Positions 1 to 5,577 of a DNA stretch of 5,577 nucleotides are shown one piece after another; the stretch's first letter is position 1, and each line of letters opens with the position of its first letter. This DNA comes from an uncultured Fidelibacterota bacterium (GTDB lineage: Bacteria > Fidelibacterota > Fidelibacteria > Fidelibacterales > Fidelibacteraceae). A program made the position numbers and the translations under genes. The DNA lies in the NCBI GenBank assembly GCA_937862595.1, contig CALMFL010000192.1, positions 1-5,577 on the forward strand, given 5' to 3'. The notes beneath the pieces are model-generated. The model was not told where the DNA came from. It saw only the letters and a program-made list of their open reading frames with translations, and did not search any database.

Positions 1-65
1 ACCGGCGCATGTCGGAGGAACTTGCGAAACATGAGCCGGACTTCGACAGGGAACGAACCGCCTGA
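1..65 (+). CDS. Probable C-terminal tail of an unidentified plus-strand gene (5' end outside window)
   Basis: One frame (first full codon at base 3) is open from the window edge to a TGA at 63-65 and encodes about 20 residues ending in DFDRERTA. The piece is charged, rich in Glu, Arg, Lys and Asp with one Met, like the soluble C-terminus of a cytoplasmic protein. A likely Rho-independent terminator follows about 50 bases downstream on the same strand, which supports a real plus-strand gene ending here, convergent with the minus-strand genes to the right. The product cannot be identified from 20 residues. A competing frame stays open to a TAA at 88-90, so the frame choice is an inference. Confidence 0.33.
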   Translation, partial: RRMSEELAKHEPDFDRERTA

Positions 66-115
66 CGCGAAATTCCGGAACAAACAATAAGGGATGAGAT
101 GAAGAGAGAGCTATA

Positions 116-143
116 CCCGGGCTTTTGATTCCCGCGGTTTTTT
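116..143 (+). terminator. Likely Rho-independent terminator for the gene ending at 65
   Basis: CCCGGG (116-121) can pair with CCCGCGG (131-137) in a six-base-pair GC stem with one bulged C and a nine-base loop, followed directly by six T's (138-143). The T tract lies on the plus-strand side, so it would stop transcripts coming from the left edge. It sits between two convergent gene ends (65 and 158). For transcripts from the minus strand the hairpin is preceded, not followed, by the matching tract, so it is a poor terminator in that direction. Confidence 0.5.
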
Positions 144-157
144 ACCTTAGCGCCGGA

Positions 158-541
158 TCAGTCCCAGACATATTTCCAGCTTCCGTCCGGCTGGCGTTTC
201 CAGACGGTGTGAAAAATGCCCGTGTTTTTCGCGGGATCTCCGTTTTTATCCAGATAAGTAAACGTATAATGGCCGTAGGTGTAGCTCAGGTCCCCCGATG
301 CGGAGACCTCGATGCGCTCGGGCGCCCATGCCAGTCCTTTGGAATCCCGGTCGTGATAAAAATCACCGATGGCGTCTTTCCCGACGATCAGCCGGCCGTT
401 CCTGAGCAGAACGGCATCGTCCGCCGCAAAGGCGACAAAGGCCTTATGCAGGCCTTCGCCGGCCGCCATGCGCGCAAAGCGCGCTTCCGTTTCGCGGATC
501 TCGCGGATCCATTTTTCCGAATCGTTCTTTCCGTCTTTCAT
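158..541 (-). CDS. SnoaL-like / DUF4440 family protein (NTF2-like fold), function unknown
   Basis: A 127-residue protein with the look of the DUF4440/SnoaL-like group of the NTF2-like (ketosteroid-isomerase-type) superfamily, which forms a small cone-shaped alpha+beta barrel. The N-terminal helix contains EARFARMAAGEG (about 19-30). Next come AFVAFAADDAVLLRNGRLIVGKDAI (34-58, the helix-strand segment typical of the group), then EVSASGDLSYTYGHYTF (78-94) and the C-terminal strand ending HTVWKRQPDGSWKYVWD (111-127). Length fits a single complete domain. Members may be enzymes, binding proteins or secreted proteins, so no substrate can be named. ATG at 541 is the only usual start codon in the open frame downstream of the preceding stop; its ribosome binding site is poor (GGGTG). 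Many relatives carry a lipoprotein or secretion signal; none is visible here. It lies 103 bases downstream of dxs on the same strand and may be read through from it. Confidence 0.82.
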   Translation of the reverse strand: MKDGKNDSEKWIREIRETEARFARMAAGEGLHKAFVAFAADDAVLLRNGRLIVGKDAIGDFYHDRDSKGLAWAPERIEVSASGDLSYTYGHYTFTYLDKNGDPAKNTGIFHTVWKRQPDGSWKYVWD

Positions 542-644
542 CTGACACCCGAAGGTCCTGAACAGGCGCCTTGCCGCGCAATAAAGGCGGTCTTGTTCGG
601 TTTGGTTTATTTAGGAAACGAATATTTTTTTCGGTAACCCGGAA

Positions 645-2507
645 TTATGGCAGAATACGCAGGATATCGCTGACAATGTCATCGGCATCCAGCCGGACTT
701 CCCGCATCAGTTCATCGCGTTCGCCGTGGGTGACGAAGGCGTCGGGCAGGGCAAGGGAGTGAATGCGGGGTGATTTCGGACTGTCCTGAAAATGCTGCAG
801 GACCGTGTCGCGCAGGCCGCCGCGGGGAGAGGATTCTTCGAGGGTAACGAGGATATCATGATCTTTTGAAAGCGTATCCAGCATCGCGGCGTCATAGGGC
901 TTGATGAAACGGGCATTGACCAGGGTGGGGGACAGTCCCTTTTTACCGAGTTTGACGCAGGCGCGTTCCGCCGCTTCGACCATGCTCCCGACCGCCAGCA
1001 AGGCGATGCCTTTCCCTTGCTTCAGGATCTCCCAGGAACCGACCGGGATCGGTTTGACTGCCAGGCTCATGTCAAATGCGTGAGTGTTTGCCCGCGGATA
1101 ACGGATAAAGACCGCCTTGTCGCGGATGCCGTAGGCGGTATGCAGCAGATTCCGGAGCTCGTTGCCGTCCCGGGGGGCGCAGACCACCGTGTTGGGCAGC
1201 ATGCTCAGGAAGGAGAGGTCGAACACGCCGTGATGGGTGGGGCCGTCCGCCCCGACGAGCCCTGCGCGGTCCATGCAAAAGATGACCGGCAGGTCCTGAA
1301 GGACCACATCATGGATCACGCTGTCCAGCGCGCGCTGCATGAAGCTGGAATAGATCGCGACCACGGGACGAAGACCGTCGGCCGCCAGTCCGGAGGCAAA
1401 GGTGACCGCATGGGCTTCCGCAATGCCCACGTCAAAGAAACGGGCGGGATAGGCGTTCGCAAATTCCGTCAGGCCGGTGCCGTCCGTCATGGCGGCGGTG
1501 ATGGCGATAACGTCATCATGCTGCTGTGCAAGCTCCAGGATGCTTTTCCCGAAGGCCGCGGTGTAGGACACGGTGCCGGCCTCGCCGCCGCCGTTCCCGT
1601 TGCCCGATATGCCGTGGTATTTCCGGGGATTGTCCTCGGCTTCTTTCAGTCCTTTCCCCTTTTTGGTCAGAACATGGAGCAGGATCGGCTGATTCAGCTC
1701 CTTGATCCGCTTCAGGGCGCTGATCAGGTCCGGGATGCTGTGCCCGTTGACCGGCCCGATATAGCGCAGTCCGAGCTCGTCGAACATCACGTTCCGCGAG
1801 AACAGGGTTTTCAGGGTCTCTTTGAAGGTCCGGAGCGCGGAACGCAGGAACTTCCGGTTCTGGGTCAGTCCCCAGAGGTCATCCTTGACCTTGTTGTAAA
1901 AGGGCGTGGTCACGATGCGGTTGAGGTATTTCGGGATGCTCCCCACATTGCGGGAGATGGACATTTCATTGTCGTTCAGAATGACAAGGAGCTGTTTTTT
2001 CAGGTTTCCGGCATTGTTCATGCCTTCCCAGGAAAGTCCCCCGGTCAGGGCGCCGTCGCCGATCACGGCGATGACGTGGCTGTGGATGTTCCGCAGGGAT
2101 TCCGCAACGGCGAGGCCCAGTGCGGCGGAAATGGAGGTCGAGGCATGTCCGACCCCGATCACGTCGTATTCGCTCTCGCTTCGCTTGGGGAAACCGCTGA
2201 TGCCGCCGTATTGCCGGATGGTCTTTAAAGCGTCCCGCCTTCCGGTCAGGACCTTGAAGGGATAGGCCTGGTGGCCGACATCCCACACGATCTTGTCAAG
2301 GGGCAGATCGTAGATGTACAGCAGGGCGATCGTCAGTTCCACTGTCCCGAGCGAGGGCGCCAAATGTCCGCCGGTCTCGGAAACGACATCGATGATATAG
2401 GCCCGGAGCTCGTCGGCAAGCTGCGCAAGCTCCTTCATGCTGAGACGCTTGATGTCGGAAGGGGATTGTATGGAAAAAAGGATATTATTTTGGGTGGTTT
2501 CATTCAT
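645..2507 (-). CDS. dxs: 1-deoxy-D-xylulose-5-phosphate synthase
   Basis: Dxs condenses pyruvate and glyceraldehyde 3-phosphate, with release of CO2, to 1-deoxy-D-xylulose 5-phosphate. This is the first step of the MEP route to isoprenoids, and the product also feeds thiamine and pyridoxal synthesis. It is a cytoplasmic ThDP- and Mg-dependent enzyme. With the start at 2507 it has 620 residues, a full family length. Visible motifs: GGH (His48), WDVGHQAY (75-82), FPKRSESEYD (106-115), the ThDP/Mg motif GDGALTGG (150-157) through NDN (178-180), GPVNGH (251-256), the catalytic-Glu motif GIAEAHAVT (Glu364), and RAGLVGADGPTHHG (414-427), followed by the transketolase C-terminal domain. The usual Gln after AE in GIAEQHA is Ala here. 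An in-frame ATG at 2531 would add eight residues (MKFVIIGS) but lacks a ribosome binding site and lies upstream of the best promoter, so 2507 is preferred. It is transcribed divergently from the hydrogenase operon. Confidence 0.97.
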   Translation of the reverse strand: MNETTQNNILFSIQSPSDIKRLSMKELAQLADELRAYIIDVVSETGGHLAPSLGTVELTIALLYIYDLPLDKIVWDVGHQAYPFKVLTGRRDALKTIRQYGGISGFPKRSESEYDVIGVGHASTSISAALGLAVAESLRNIHSHVIAVIGDGALTGGLSWEGMNNAGNLKKQLLVILNDNEMSISRNVGSIPKYLNRIVTTPFYNKVKDDLWGLTQNRKFLRSALRTFKETLKTLFSRNVMFDELGLRYIGPVNGHSIPDLISALKRIKELNQPILLHVLTKKGKGLKEAEDNPRKYHGISGNGNGGGEAGTVSYTAAFGKSILELAQQHDDVIAITAAMTDGTGLTEFANAYPARFFDVGIAEAHAVTFASGLAADGLRPVVAIYSSFMQRALDSVIHDVVLQDLPVIFCMDRAGLVGADGPTHHGVFDLSFLSMLPNTVVCAPRDGNELRNLLHTAYGIRDKAVFIRYPRANTHAFDMSLAVKPIPVGSWEILKQGKGIALLAVGSMVEAAERACVKLGKKGLSPTLVNARFIKPYDAAMLDTLSKDHDILVTLEESSPRGGLRDTVLQHFQDSPKSPRIHSLALPDAFVTHGERDELMREVRLDADDIVSDILRILP

Positions 2508-2514
2508 AGACCCT

Positions 2515-2542
2515 ATAATAACAAACTTCATTCGAAAATCAA
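2515..2542 (-). promoter_or_regulatory. Candidate sigma-70-type promoter for dxs
   Basis: Read on the minus strand, TTGATT (2542-2537) and TATTAT (2520-2515) are separated by 16 bases, a 4/6 and 5/6 match to the -35 and -10 consensus. The expected transcription start is at about 2508, practically on the ATG at 2507, so the mRNA would be leaderless or nearly so, and an AGGG just before the ATG would lie at or upstream of the transcript's 5' end. The region is AT-rich, where chance matches are common. No experimental support is visible. Confidence 0.35.
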
Positions 2543-2597
2543 AATTTTATCGGACCGCGCAGACGTATTTTAAAATCACTTTTTTTAAAAATATTAT

Positions 2598-2626
2598 TTG
2601 AAAAAGCAAGCTTTTGAATGTATTTT
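2598..2626 (+). promoter_or_regulatory. Candidate promoter of the hydCBA operon
   Basis: TTGAAA (2598-2603, 5/6 match to a -35 box) is followed after 17 bases by TATTTT (2621-2626, 4/6 match to a -10 box). An AT-rich stretch with a run of seven T's then five A's (2580-2591) lies just upstream, in the position of an UP element. The predicted start, near 2633, would give a leader of roughly 55 bases before the hydC ATG. This is the best plus-strand arrangement I found in the spacer, but AT-rich DNA yields such matches by chance, and TTGACT at 2652-2657 is a rival -35 with no good -10. Confidence 0.3.
2602..2615. repeat. Perfect inverted repeat AAAAGC-AA-GCTTTT, possible operator
   Basis: AAAAGC (2602-2607) and its exact complement GCTTTT (2610-2615) flank a two-base centre. 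It falls almost wholly between the candidate -35 and -10 boxes of the hydrogenase operon, the position where a bound repressor would block RNA polymerase. It does not resemble the NADH-sensing Rex site (TTGTGAA-N4-TTCACAA type). At six bases per arm in AT-rich DNA it may be coincidental. Confidence 0.22.
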
Positions 2627-2673
2627 CCGTCTTGTAAATTTTATTAAATATTTGACTCGAACAATTTAAAAAA

Positions 2674-2684
2674 AGGAAGCGAGG
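2674..2684 (+). promoter_or_regulatory. Ribosome binding site of hydC
   Basis: AGGAAGCGAGG contains two purine-rich Shine-Dalgarno candidates, AGGA and GAGG. GAGG ends five bases before the ATG at 2690, which fixes that start for hydC. The two downstream genes have comparable sites: AAAGG nine bases before the hydB ATG and GAGG six bases before the hydA ATG. Confidence 0.65.
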
Positions 2685-2689
2685 CGCCC

Positions 2690-3157
2690 ATGCGGAAAAG
2701 AGAAAGCGCTATAAAAATTGCTGTTGAAAAGTACGGCAAAGAGCGTAAGAATTTGCTCCCGGTCTTGCAAGAGGTAAAGCAGGCCAAGAACTATCTGACA
2801 CGCAGCGACATATCTGAAATTGCCGCTGAAATGGACCTTTCGTCAGCCCATGTCTACGGGGTGGCGTCATTTTATCATTTCCTCGACCTCAAGGTCCGTG
2901 GTCAGAATATCATCTGGGTCTGCAAGACGATCAGCTGCTATATGAAGGGCTCGAACGATATCCTGCTGACGCTGGAGGAAGCCCTGAAGATCAAGGTCGG
3001 CGAAACGACCAGCGACGGGAAATTCTCCCTTCTGCAGACGAACTGCATCGGGTGGTGCCACAAGGGTCCGGCCATGCTGATCAACGATCAGCCCTATACG
3101 GACCTTACGCCGGAAAAAGTCCTGCAGATCATCGACGAATACTACAAAAAATCATAA
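2690..3157 (+). CDS. hydC: NuoE-family [2Fe-2S] subunit of NAD(H)-linked [FeFe] hydrogenase (HydC)
   Basis: A 155-residue complete member of the NuoE / 24-kDa subunit family, also called HydC or HndA in soluble hydrogenases. An N-terminal helical part (about 1-70, with the conserved SSAHVYGVASFYHF at 51-64) precedes a thioredoxin-like domain. The four [2Fe-2S] ligands are visible as C78-x4-C83 and C119-x3-C123, in CKTISC and CIGWC, with GWCHKGPAM following. Length and cysteine spacing are normal for the family. In HydABC complexes this cluster sits beside the FMN of the NuoF-like subunit and takes part in electron transfer; the protein is cytoplasmic. It is the first gene of the operon, 16 bases before hydB. 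The partner genes are a NuoF homologue and an [FeFe] hydrogenase rather than Nuo membrane subunits, so a role in respiratory complex I is unlikely. Confidence 0.93.
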   Translation: MRKRESAIKIAVEKYGKERKNLLPVLQEVKQAKNYLTRSDISEIAAEMDLSSAHVYGVASFYHFLDLKVRGQNIIWVCKTISCYMKGSNDILLTLEEALKIKVGETTSDGKFSLLQTNCIGWCHKGPAMLINDQPYTDLTPEKVLQIIDEYYKKS

Positions 3158-3173
3158 ATAAAGGTTAAATAAC

Positions 3174-4355
3174 ATGGCTAAAAGAAAATTAAAACGTGTT
3201 GACCTTATTTTCAGTAAGGATTGCAGCTGCCGCGACATTCTCGCCGCAGGGCTTCAGAAACCGAGGGAGGAGATCATTCAGACGCTGATCGGCTCGGGCT
3301 TAAAGGGACGCGGCGGGGCGGGATTTCCCACCGGACTGAAATGGAAGATGGCCGCGAATGAGAAAAGCAACAAGAAATACGTCATATGCAATGCGGACGA
3401 AGGCGAACCCGGAACATTCAAGGATCGTGAAATTCTCGACCGTGAACCGCTGAAAGTGCTGGGCGGCATGGCGCTGTGCGCCTATGTGACCGGCGCCCGC
3501 GAGGGGTTTGTTTACCTCCGTCATGAATACCGCTTCCTGATCCCCAAGCTGGAGAAGGTGCTGGACACCTTTCACAAATGGATGGAAGAACTTAACCTGG
3601 ACTTCAACGTCAAGCTCTTCATCGGAGCCGGCGCCTACGTCTGCGGCGAGGAAACCTCCCTCATCGAATCCATGGAAGGAAAGCGCGGAGAACCCCGCAA
3701 CAAGCCGCCGTATCCCACCAGCGAAGGCTATCTTGGCAAACCGACGGTCGTGAACAATGTGGAGACCTTCGTCTACACGATGATGATCATGCGGATCGGC
3801 GCCGAGGAATTCAAAGCCATGGGCATCGAAGGCTCAAGCGGATCCAAACTGTTCTCGGTATCCGGCGATACCCCCAAAGCGGGGATCTACGAGCTTGAAC
3901 TCGGCATGACGCTGGATGAATTCGTGAAGGAATTCGGCGACGGGGATGCGAAAGCGGTCCAGGTCGGCGGCGCCTCCGGTTTCTGCGTGCCGCGGAAACG
4001 CTTTGCCGAGACCCATATCGGCTATCAGGGCGGCCTGACGGGCTTCTCTCTGCCCACCGGCGGCTCCATGATGATCTTCAACAGCTCGCGTTCCATGTAC
4101 AATGTGCTTCACAATTACCTGGAATTCTTTGAAGAAGAATCCTGCGGACAGTGCACGCCCTGCCGGGTCGGCTGCCAGCAGCTGCTGAAAGGGATCGAAG
4201 CCGTGAAACGCGGCGAAAAGAGCCAGAAATACCTGAACGACCTCCTGCGCCTTGCCGATACGATGAAGATCACGGCGAAATGCGGACTGGGACAGTCGGT
4301 CGGTAATTCATTCTCATCGATCGTTGAGAACTTCAGAGAAGAAATGATCTATTAA
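3174..4355 (+). CDS. hydB: NuoF-family FMN/NADH-binding subunit of [FeFe] hydrogenase (HydB, compact form)
   Basis: A 393-residue NuoF / 51-kDa-type flavoprotein that exchanges electrons between NAD(H) and the Fe-S chain. Visible motifs: GLKGRGGAGFPTGLKW (42-57) and NADEGEPGTFKDRE (73-86), which form the FMN/NADH fold; GAGAYVCGEETSLIES (151-166); RNKPPYPT with VVNNVET (175-198); a central SLBB-like part (about 225-275); and the C-terminal [4Fe-4S] site C324-x2-C327-x2-C330 with C370. Cys334 gives an additional C-x3-C spacing. The protein ends soon after C370. Long HydB proteins of bifurcating hydrogenases (about 600 residues) have an N-terminal thioredoxin-like [2Fe-2S] domain and a C-terminal ferredoxin-like two-[4Fe-4S] domain; both are absent here, and the N-terminus before the first glycine motif is even shorter than in E. 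coli NuoF. Start ATG 3174 has AAAGG nine bases upstream; hydA begins 13 bases after the stop. Confidence 0.93.
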   Translation: MAKRKLKRVDLIFSKDCSCRDILAAGLQKPREEIIQTLIGSGLKGRGGAGFPTGLKWKMAANEKSNKKYVICNADEGEPGTFKDREILDREPLKVLGGMALCAYVTGAREGFVYLRHEYRFLIPKLEKVLDTFHKWMEELNLDFNVKLFIGAGAYVCGEETSLIESMEGKRGEPRNKPPYPTSEGYLGKPTVVNNVETFVYTMMIMRIGAEEFKAMGIEGSSGSKLFSVSGDTPKAGIYELELGMTLDEFVKEFGDGDAKAVQVGGASGFCVPRKRFAETHIGYQGGLTGFSLPTGGSMMIFNSSRSMYNVLHNYLEFFEEESCGQCTPCRVGCQQLLKGIEAVKRGEKSQKYLNDLLRLADTMKITAKCGLGQSVGNSFSSIVENFREEMIY

Positions 4356-4368
4356 TACGAGGTAAACC

Positions 4369-5577
4369 ATGTCAGAAAAAATGATCAAGATAAAGATTGA
4401 CGGTAAAGAAGTCTCCGTTCCCGACGGGATCACCCTCCTGGAAGCGGCGAAAATCGAGAATGTCAAGATCCCGACGCTTTGTTTCCACGCGGACCTGTGC
4501 ATTGCGGGTAACTGCCGCGTGTGCGTGGTCGAGGTCGAAGGCTGGCGCTCTCTGCCCGCCTCCTGCGCAACGCCGGTCATGGACGGAATGGTCGTCTACA
4601 CCAATTCCCCGAAAGTGCGCCGCGCCCGCCGCGATATTCTGGCCCTGCTTGTCTCGGAACATTCCACGCAGTGCACCACCTGCTACCGCTCGACCAATTG
4701 CGAACTGCAGGAACTGGCTTCGGAATACAATATCGACAACGAGATCTACATCAATCTCCTGAAAAATAAATCCTTCACGGTGGACCGCTCCTCCTGGGCG
4801 ATCGAAAAAGACGAGAGCAAGTGCATCCGCTGCCAGCGCTGCGTCCGGACCTGTGCCGAACTGCAGAAGGTCAACGCGCTCGACGTGATCTTTAAAGGCG
4901 CGGATATGAAGATCGCGACCTTCTTCGACACCGTGATGAGCGATGTGGTCTGCACCAACTGCGGACAGTGCATCAACCGGTGTCCTACAGGCGCTCTGAC
5001 CGAACGCCGCTACATCGATGAGATCTGGGAAGCGATCGGCGACCCGAACAAGCACGTTGTGGTGCAAACGGCGCCCGCCGTCCGTGTGGCTCTGGGCGAA
5101 ATGCTCGGATACGAACCGGGCGTGCGCGTGACCGGTAAAATGGCAACCGCCCTGAAACGCCTGGGCTTCGACTCGGTCCTCGATACGGACTTCAGCGCGG
5201 ACCTGACCATTATTGAAGAAGGACATGAACTGCTGGACCGCCTGAAACGCAAGCTGGTTGACAAGGAAGACATTCCTCTTCCCATGATGACGTCCTGTTC
5301 ACCCGGTTGGATCAAGTTCATTGAACATATGTACCCGGACTATCTGGGAAACCTTTCGACCTGCAAGTCGCCTCAGCAGATGTTCGGGGCTCTGGCAAAA
5401 ACTTACTATGCCGACAAAAAAGGCATCGACCCCAAAAATATCGTCAGCGTTTCCGTCATGCCGTGTTCGGCGAAAAAATATGAAGCGAACCGCCTCGAAA
5501 TGAACGACAGCGGCATGCAGGATATCGATCTTGTCTGCACGACGCGGGAACTGGGACACATGATCCGTCAGTCCGGC
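4369..5577 (+). CDS. hydA: [FeFe] hydrogenase catalytic subunit, NAD(H)-linked group A type (HydA), 3' end outside window
   Basis: Makes or oxidises H2 at the H-cluster and exchanges electrons with HydB/HydC; cytoplasmic. The frame is open for 403 codons and runs off the window. Domains in order: NuoG-like [2Fe-2S] domain with C38, C49, C52 and C66 (an extra C44 lies between the first two); His-ligated [4Fe-4S] site H98, C102, C105, C111; two [4Fe-4S] ferredoxin motifs, C152/155/158/162 and C195/198/201/205; then the H-cluster domain from about 228, with QTAPAVRVALGE (233-244), the acidic IIEEGHEL (281-288), motif L1 as TSCSPGW (308-314) and motif L2 as MPCSAKK (364-370). Motif L3 (ExMxCxxGCxxGG) and any C-terminal extension lie beyond the edge. 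L1 is usually TSCCPGW, so its second Cys is Ser here. Start ATG 4369 has GAGG six bases upstream. HydE/F/G maturases, needed for cluster assembly, are not in the window. Confidence 0.96.
   Translation, partial: MSEKMIKIKIDGKEVSVPDGITLLEAAKIENVKIPTLCFHADLCIAGNCRVCVVEVEGWRSLPASCATPVMDGMVVYTNSPKVRRARRDILALLVSEHSTQCTTCYRSTNCELQELASEYNIDNEIYINLLKNKSFTVDRSSWAIEKDESKCIRCQRCVRTCAELQKVNALDVIFKGADMKIATFFDTVMSDVVCTNCGQCINRCPTGALTERRYIDEIWEAIGDPNKHVVVQTAPAVRVALGEMLGYEPGVRVTGKMATALKRLGFDSVLDTDFSADLTIIEEGHELLDRLKRKLVDKEDIPLPMMTSCSPGWIKFIEHMYPDYLGNLSTCKSPQQMFGALAKTYYADKKGIDPKNIVSVSVMPCSAKKYEANRLEMNDSGMQDIDLVCTTRELGHMIRQSG

Noticed and set aside
557..566. CCTG-AA-CAGG inverted repeat just upstream of the DUF4440-type gene
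   Set aside because: Four-base arms are too short to stand out in GC-rich DNA, and no T tract follows on either strand, so neither an operator nor a terminator can be supported.
503..600. Possible in-frame upstream extension ending GCQ, resembling a lipoprotein cleavage site
   Set aside because: The upstream frame has no usual start codon, and the residues before GCQ are Arg-rich without a hydrophobic core, so this is not a signal peptide. A frameshifted signal was also not found in the other two frames.
125..637. 170-codon open frame on the plus strand, starting TTG
   Set aside because: It overlaps the DUF4440-type gene on the opposite strand, begins inside the terminator hairpin loop, and has no ribosome binding site.
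1017..2228. 403-codon open frame on the plus strand, opposite dxs
   Set aside because: It lies wholly within dxs on the other strand. Its product is rich in Gly, Val, Asp and His in the way of an antisense shadow and shows no recognisable motif.
2618..2647. Nine-codon ATG frame in the hydC leader, possible leader peptide
   Set aside because: No Shine-Dalgarno sequence precedes it, it begins upstream of the predicted transcription start, and no codon run suggests attenuation.
2508..2689. Rex-type (NADH-sensing) operator in the divergent spacer
   Set aside because: I looked for TTGTGAA/TTGTTAA half-sites facing each other. Only isolated fragments such as TTGTAAA occur, with no matching second half.
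4372..5226. 284-codon open frame on the minus strand, opposite hydA
   Set aside because: It is entirely antisense to well-conserved hydrogenase domains and shows shadow-type composition (many His, Asp, Ala, Gly) with no family features.

Overview
The window looks like chromosomal DNA of an anaerobic, fermentative or syntrophic bacterium. The main reason is a plus-strand cluster (2690 to the window end) encoding a NuoE-like subunit, a NuoF-like subunit and an [FeFe] hydrogenase, the three-part make-up of soluble NAD(H)-linked hydrogenases. Coding DNA is moderately GC-rich, while the spacer at about 2508-2689 is strikingly AT-rich. Phylum cannot be fixed from the sequence. The Dxs has features (GPTHHG loop, GIAEAHA instead of GIAEQHA) that I loosely associate with non-proteobacterial anaerobes, but this is only an impression.

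Layout, left to right. (1) Bases 1-65: probable last codons of a plus-strand gene of unknown identity, followed by a likely Rho-independent terminator at 116-143. (2) 158-541, minus strand: a 127-residue SnoaL/DUF4440-type (NTF2-like fold) protein of unknown function. (3) 645-2507, minus strand: dxs, the thiamine-diphosphate enzyme that starts the MEP isoprenoid pathway. The 103-base gap between (2) and (3) holds no clear promoter or terminator, so dxs and the small gene may be co-transcribed. (4) 2508-2689: AT-rich divergent promoter region with candidate promoters facing both ways. (5) 2690-3157, 3174-4355 and 4369-end, plus strand: hydC, hydB and hydA, separated by only 16 and 13 bases, each with a recognisable ribosome binding site, so almost certainly one operon. 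hydA runs off the window after 403 codons, with the third H-cluster motif and C-terminus unseen.

How the genes work together: HydB carries the FMN/NADH site and one [4Fe-4S] cluster, HydC one [2Fe-2S] cluster, and HydA the NuoG-like relay clusters and the H-cluster where H2 is made or oxidised. HydB here is compact (393 residues): it lacks the N-terminal thioredoxin-like and C-terminal ferredoxin-like domains of the long HydB of well-studied electron-bifurcating enzymes. This makes an NADH-dependent, possibly non-bifurcating enzyme a real alternative. dxs and the hydrogenase operon are neighbours but have no obvious biochemical link.

I see no mobile element, CRISPR array, tRNA, rRNA or clearly novel system. 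The points most worth a second look are the compact HydB, the TSCSPGW form of the first H-cluster motif in HydA, and the arrangement of the divergent promoter region.
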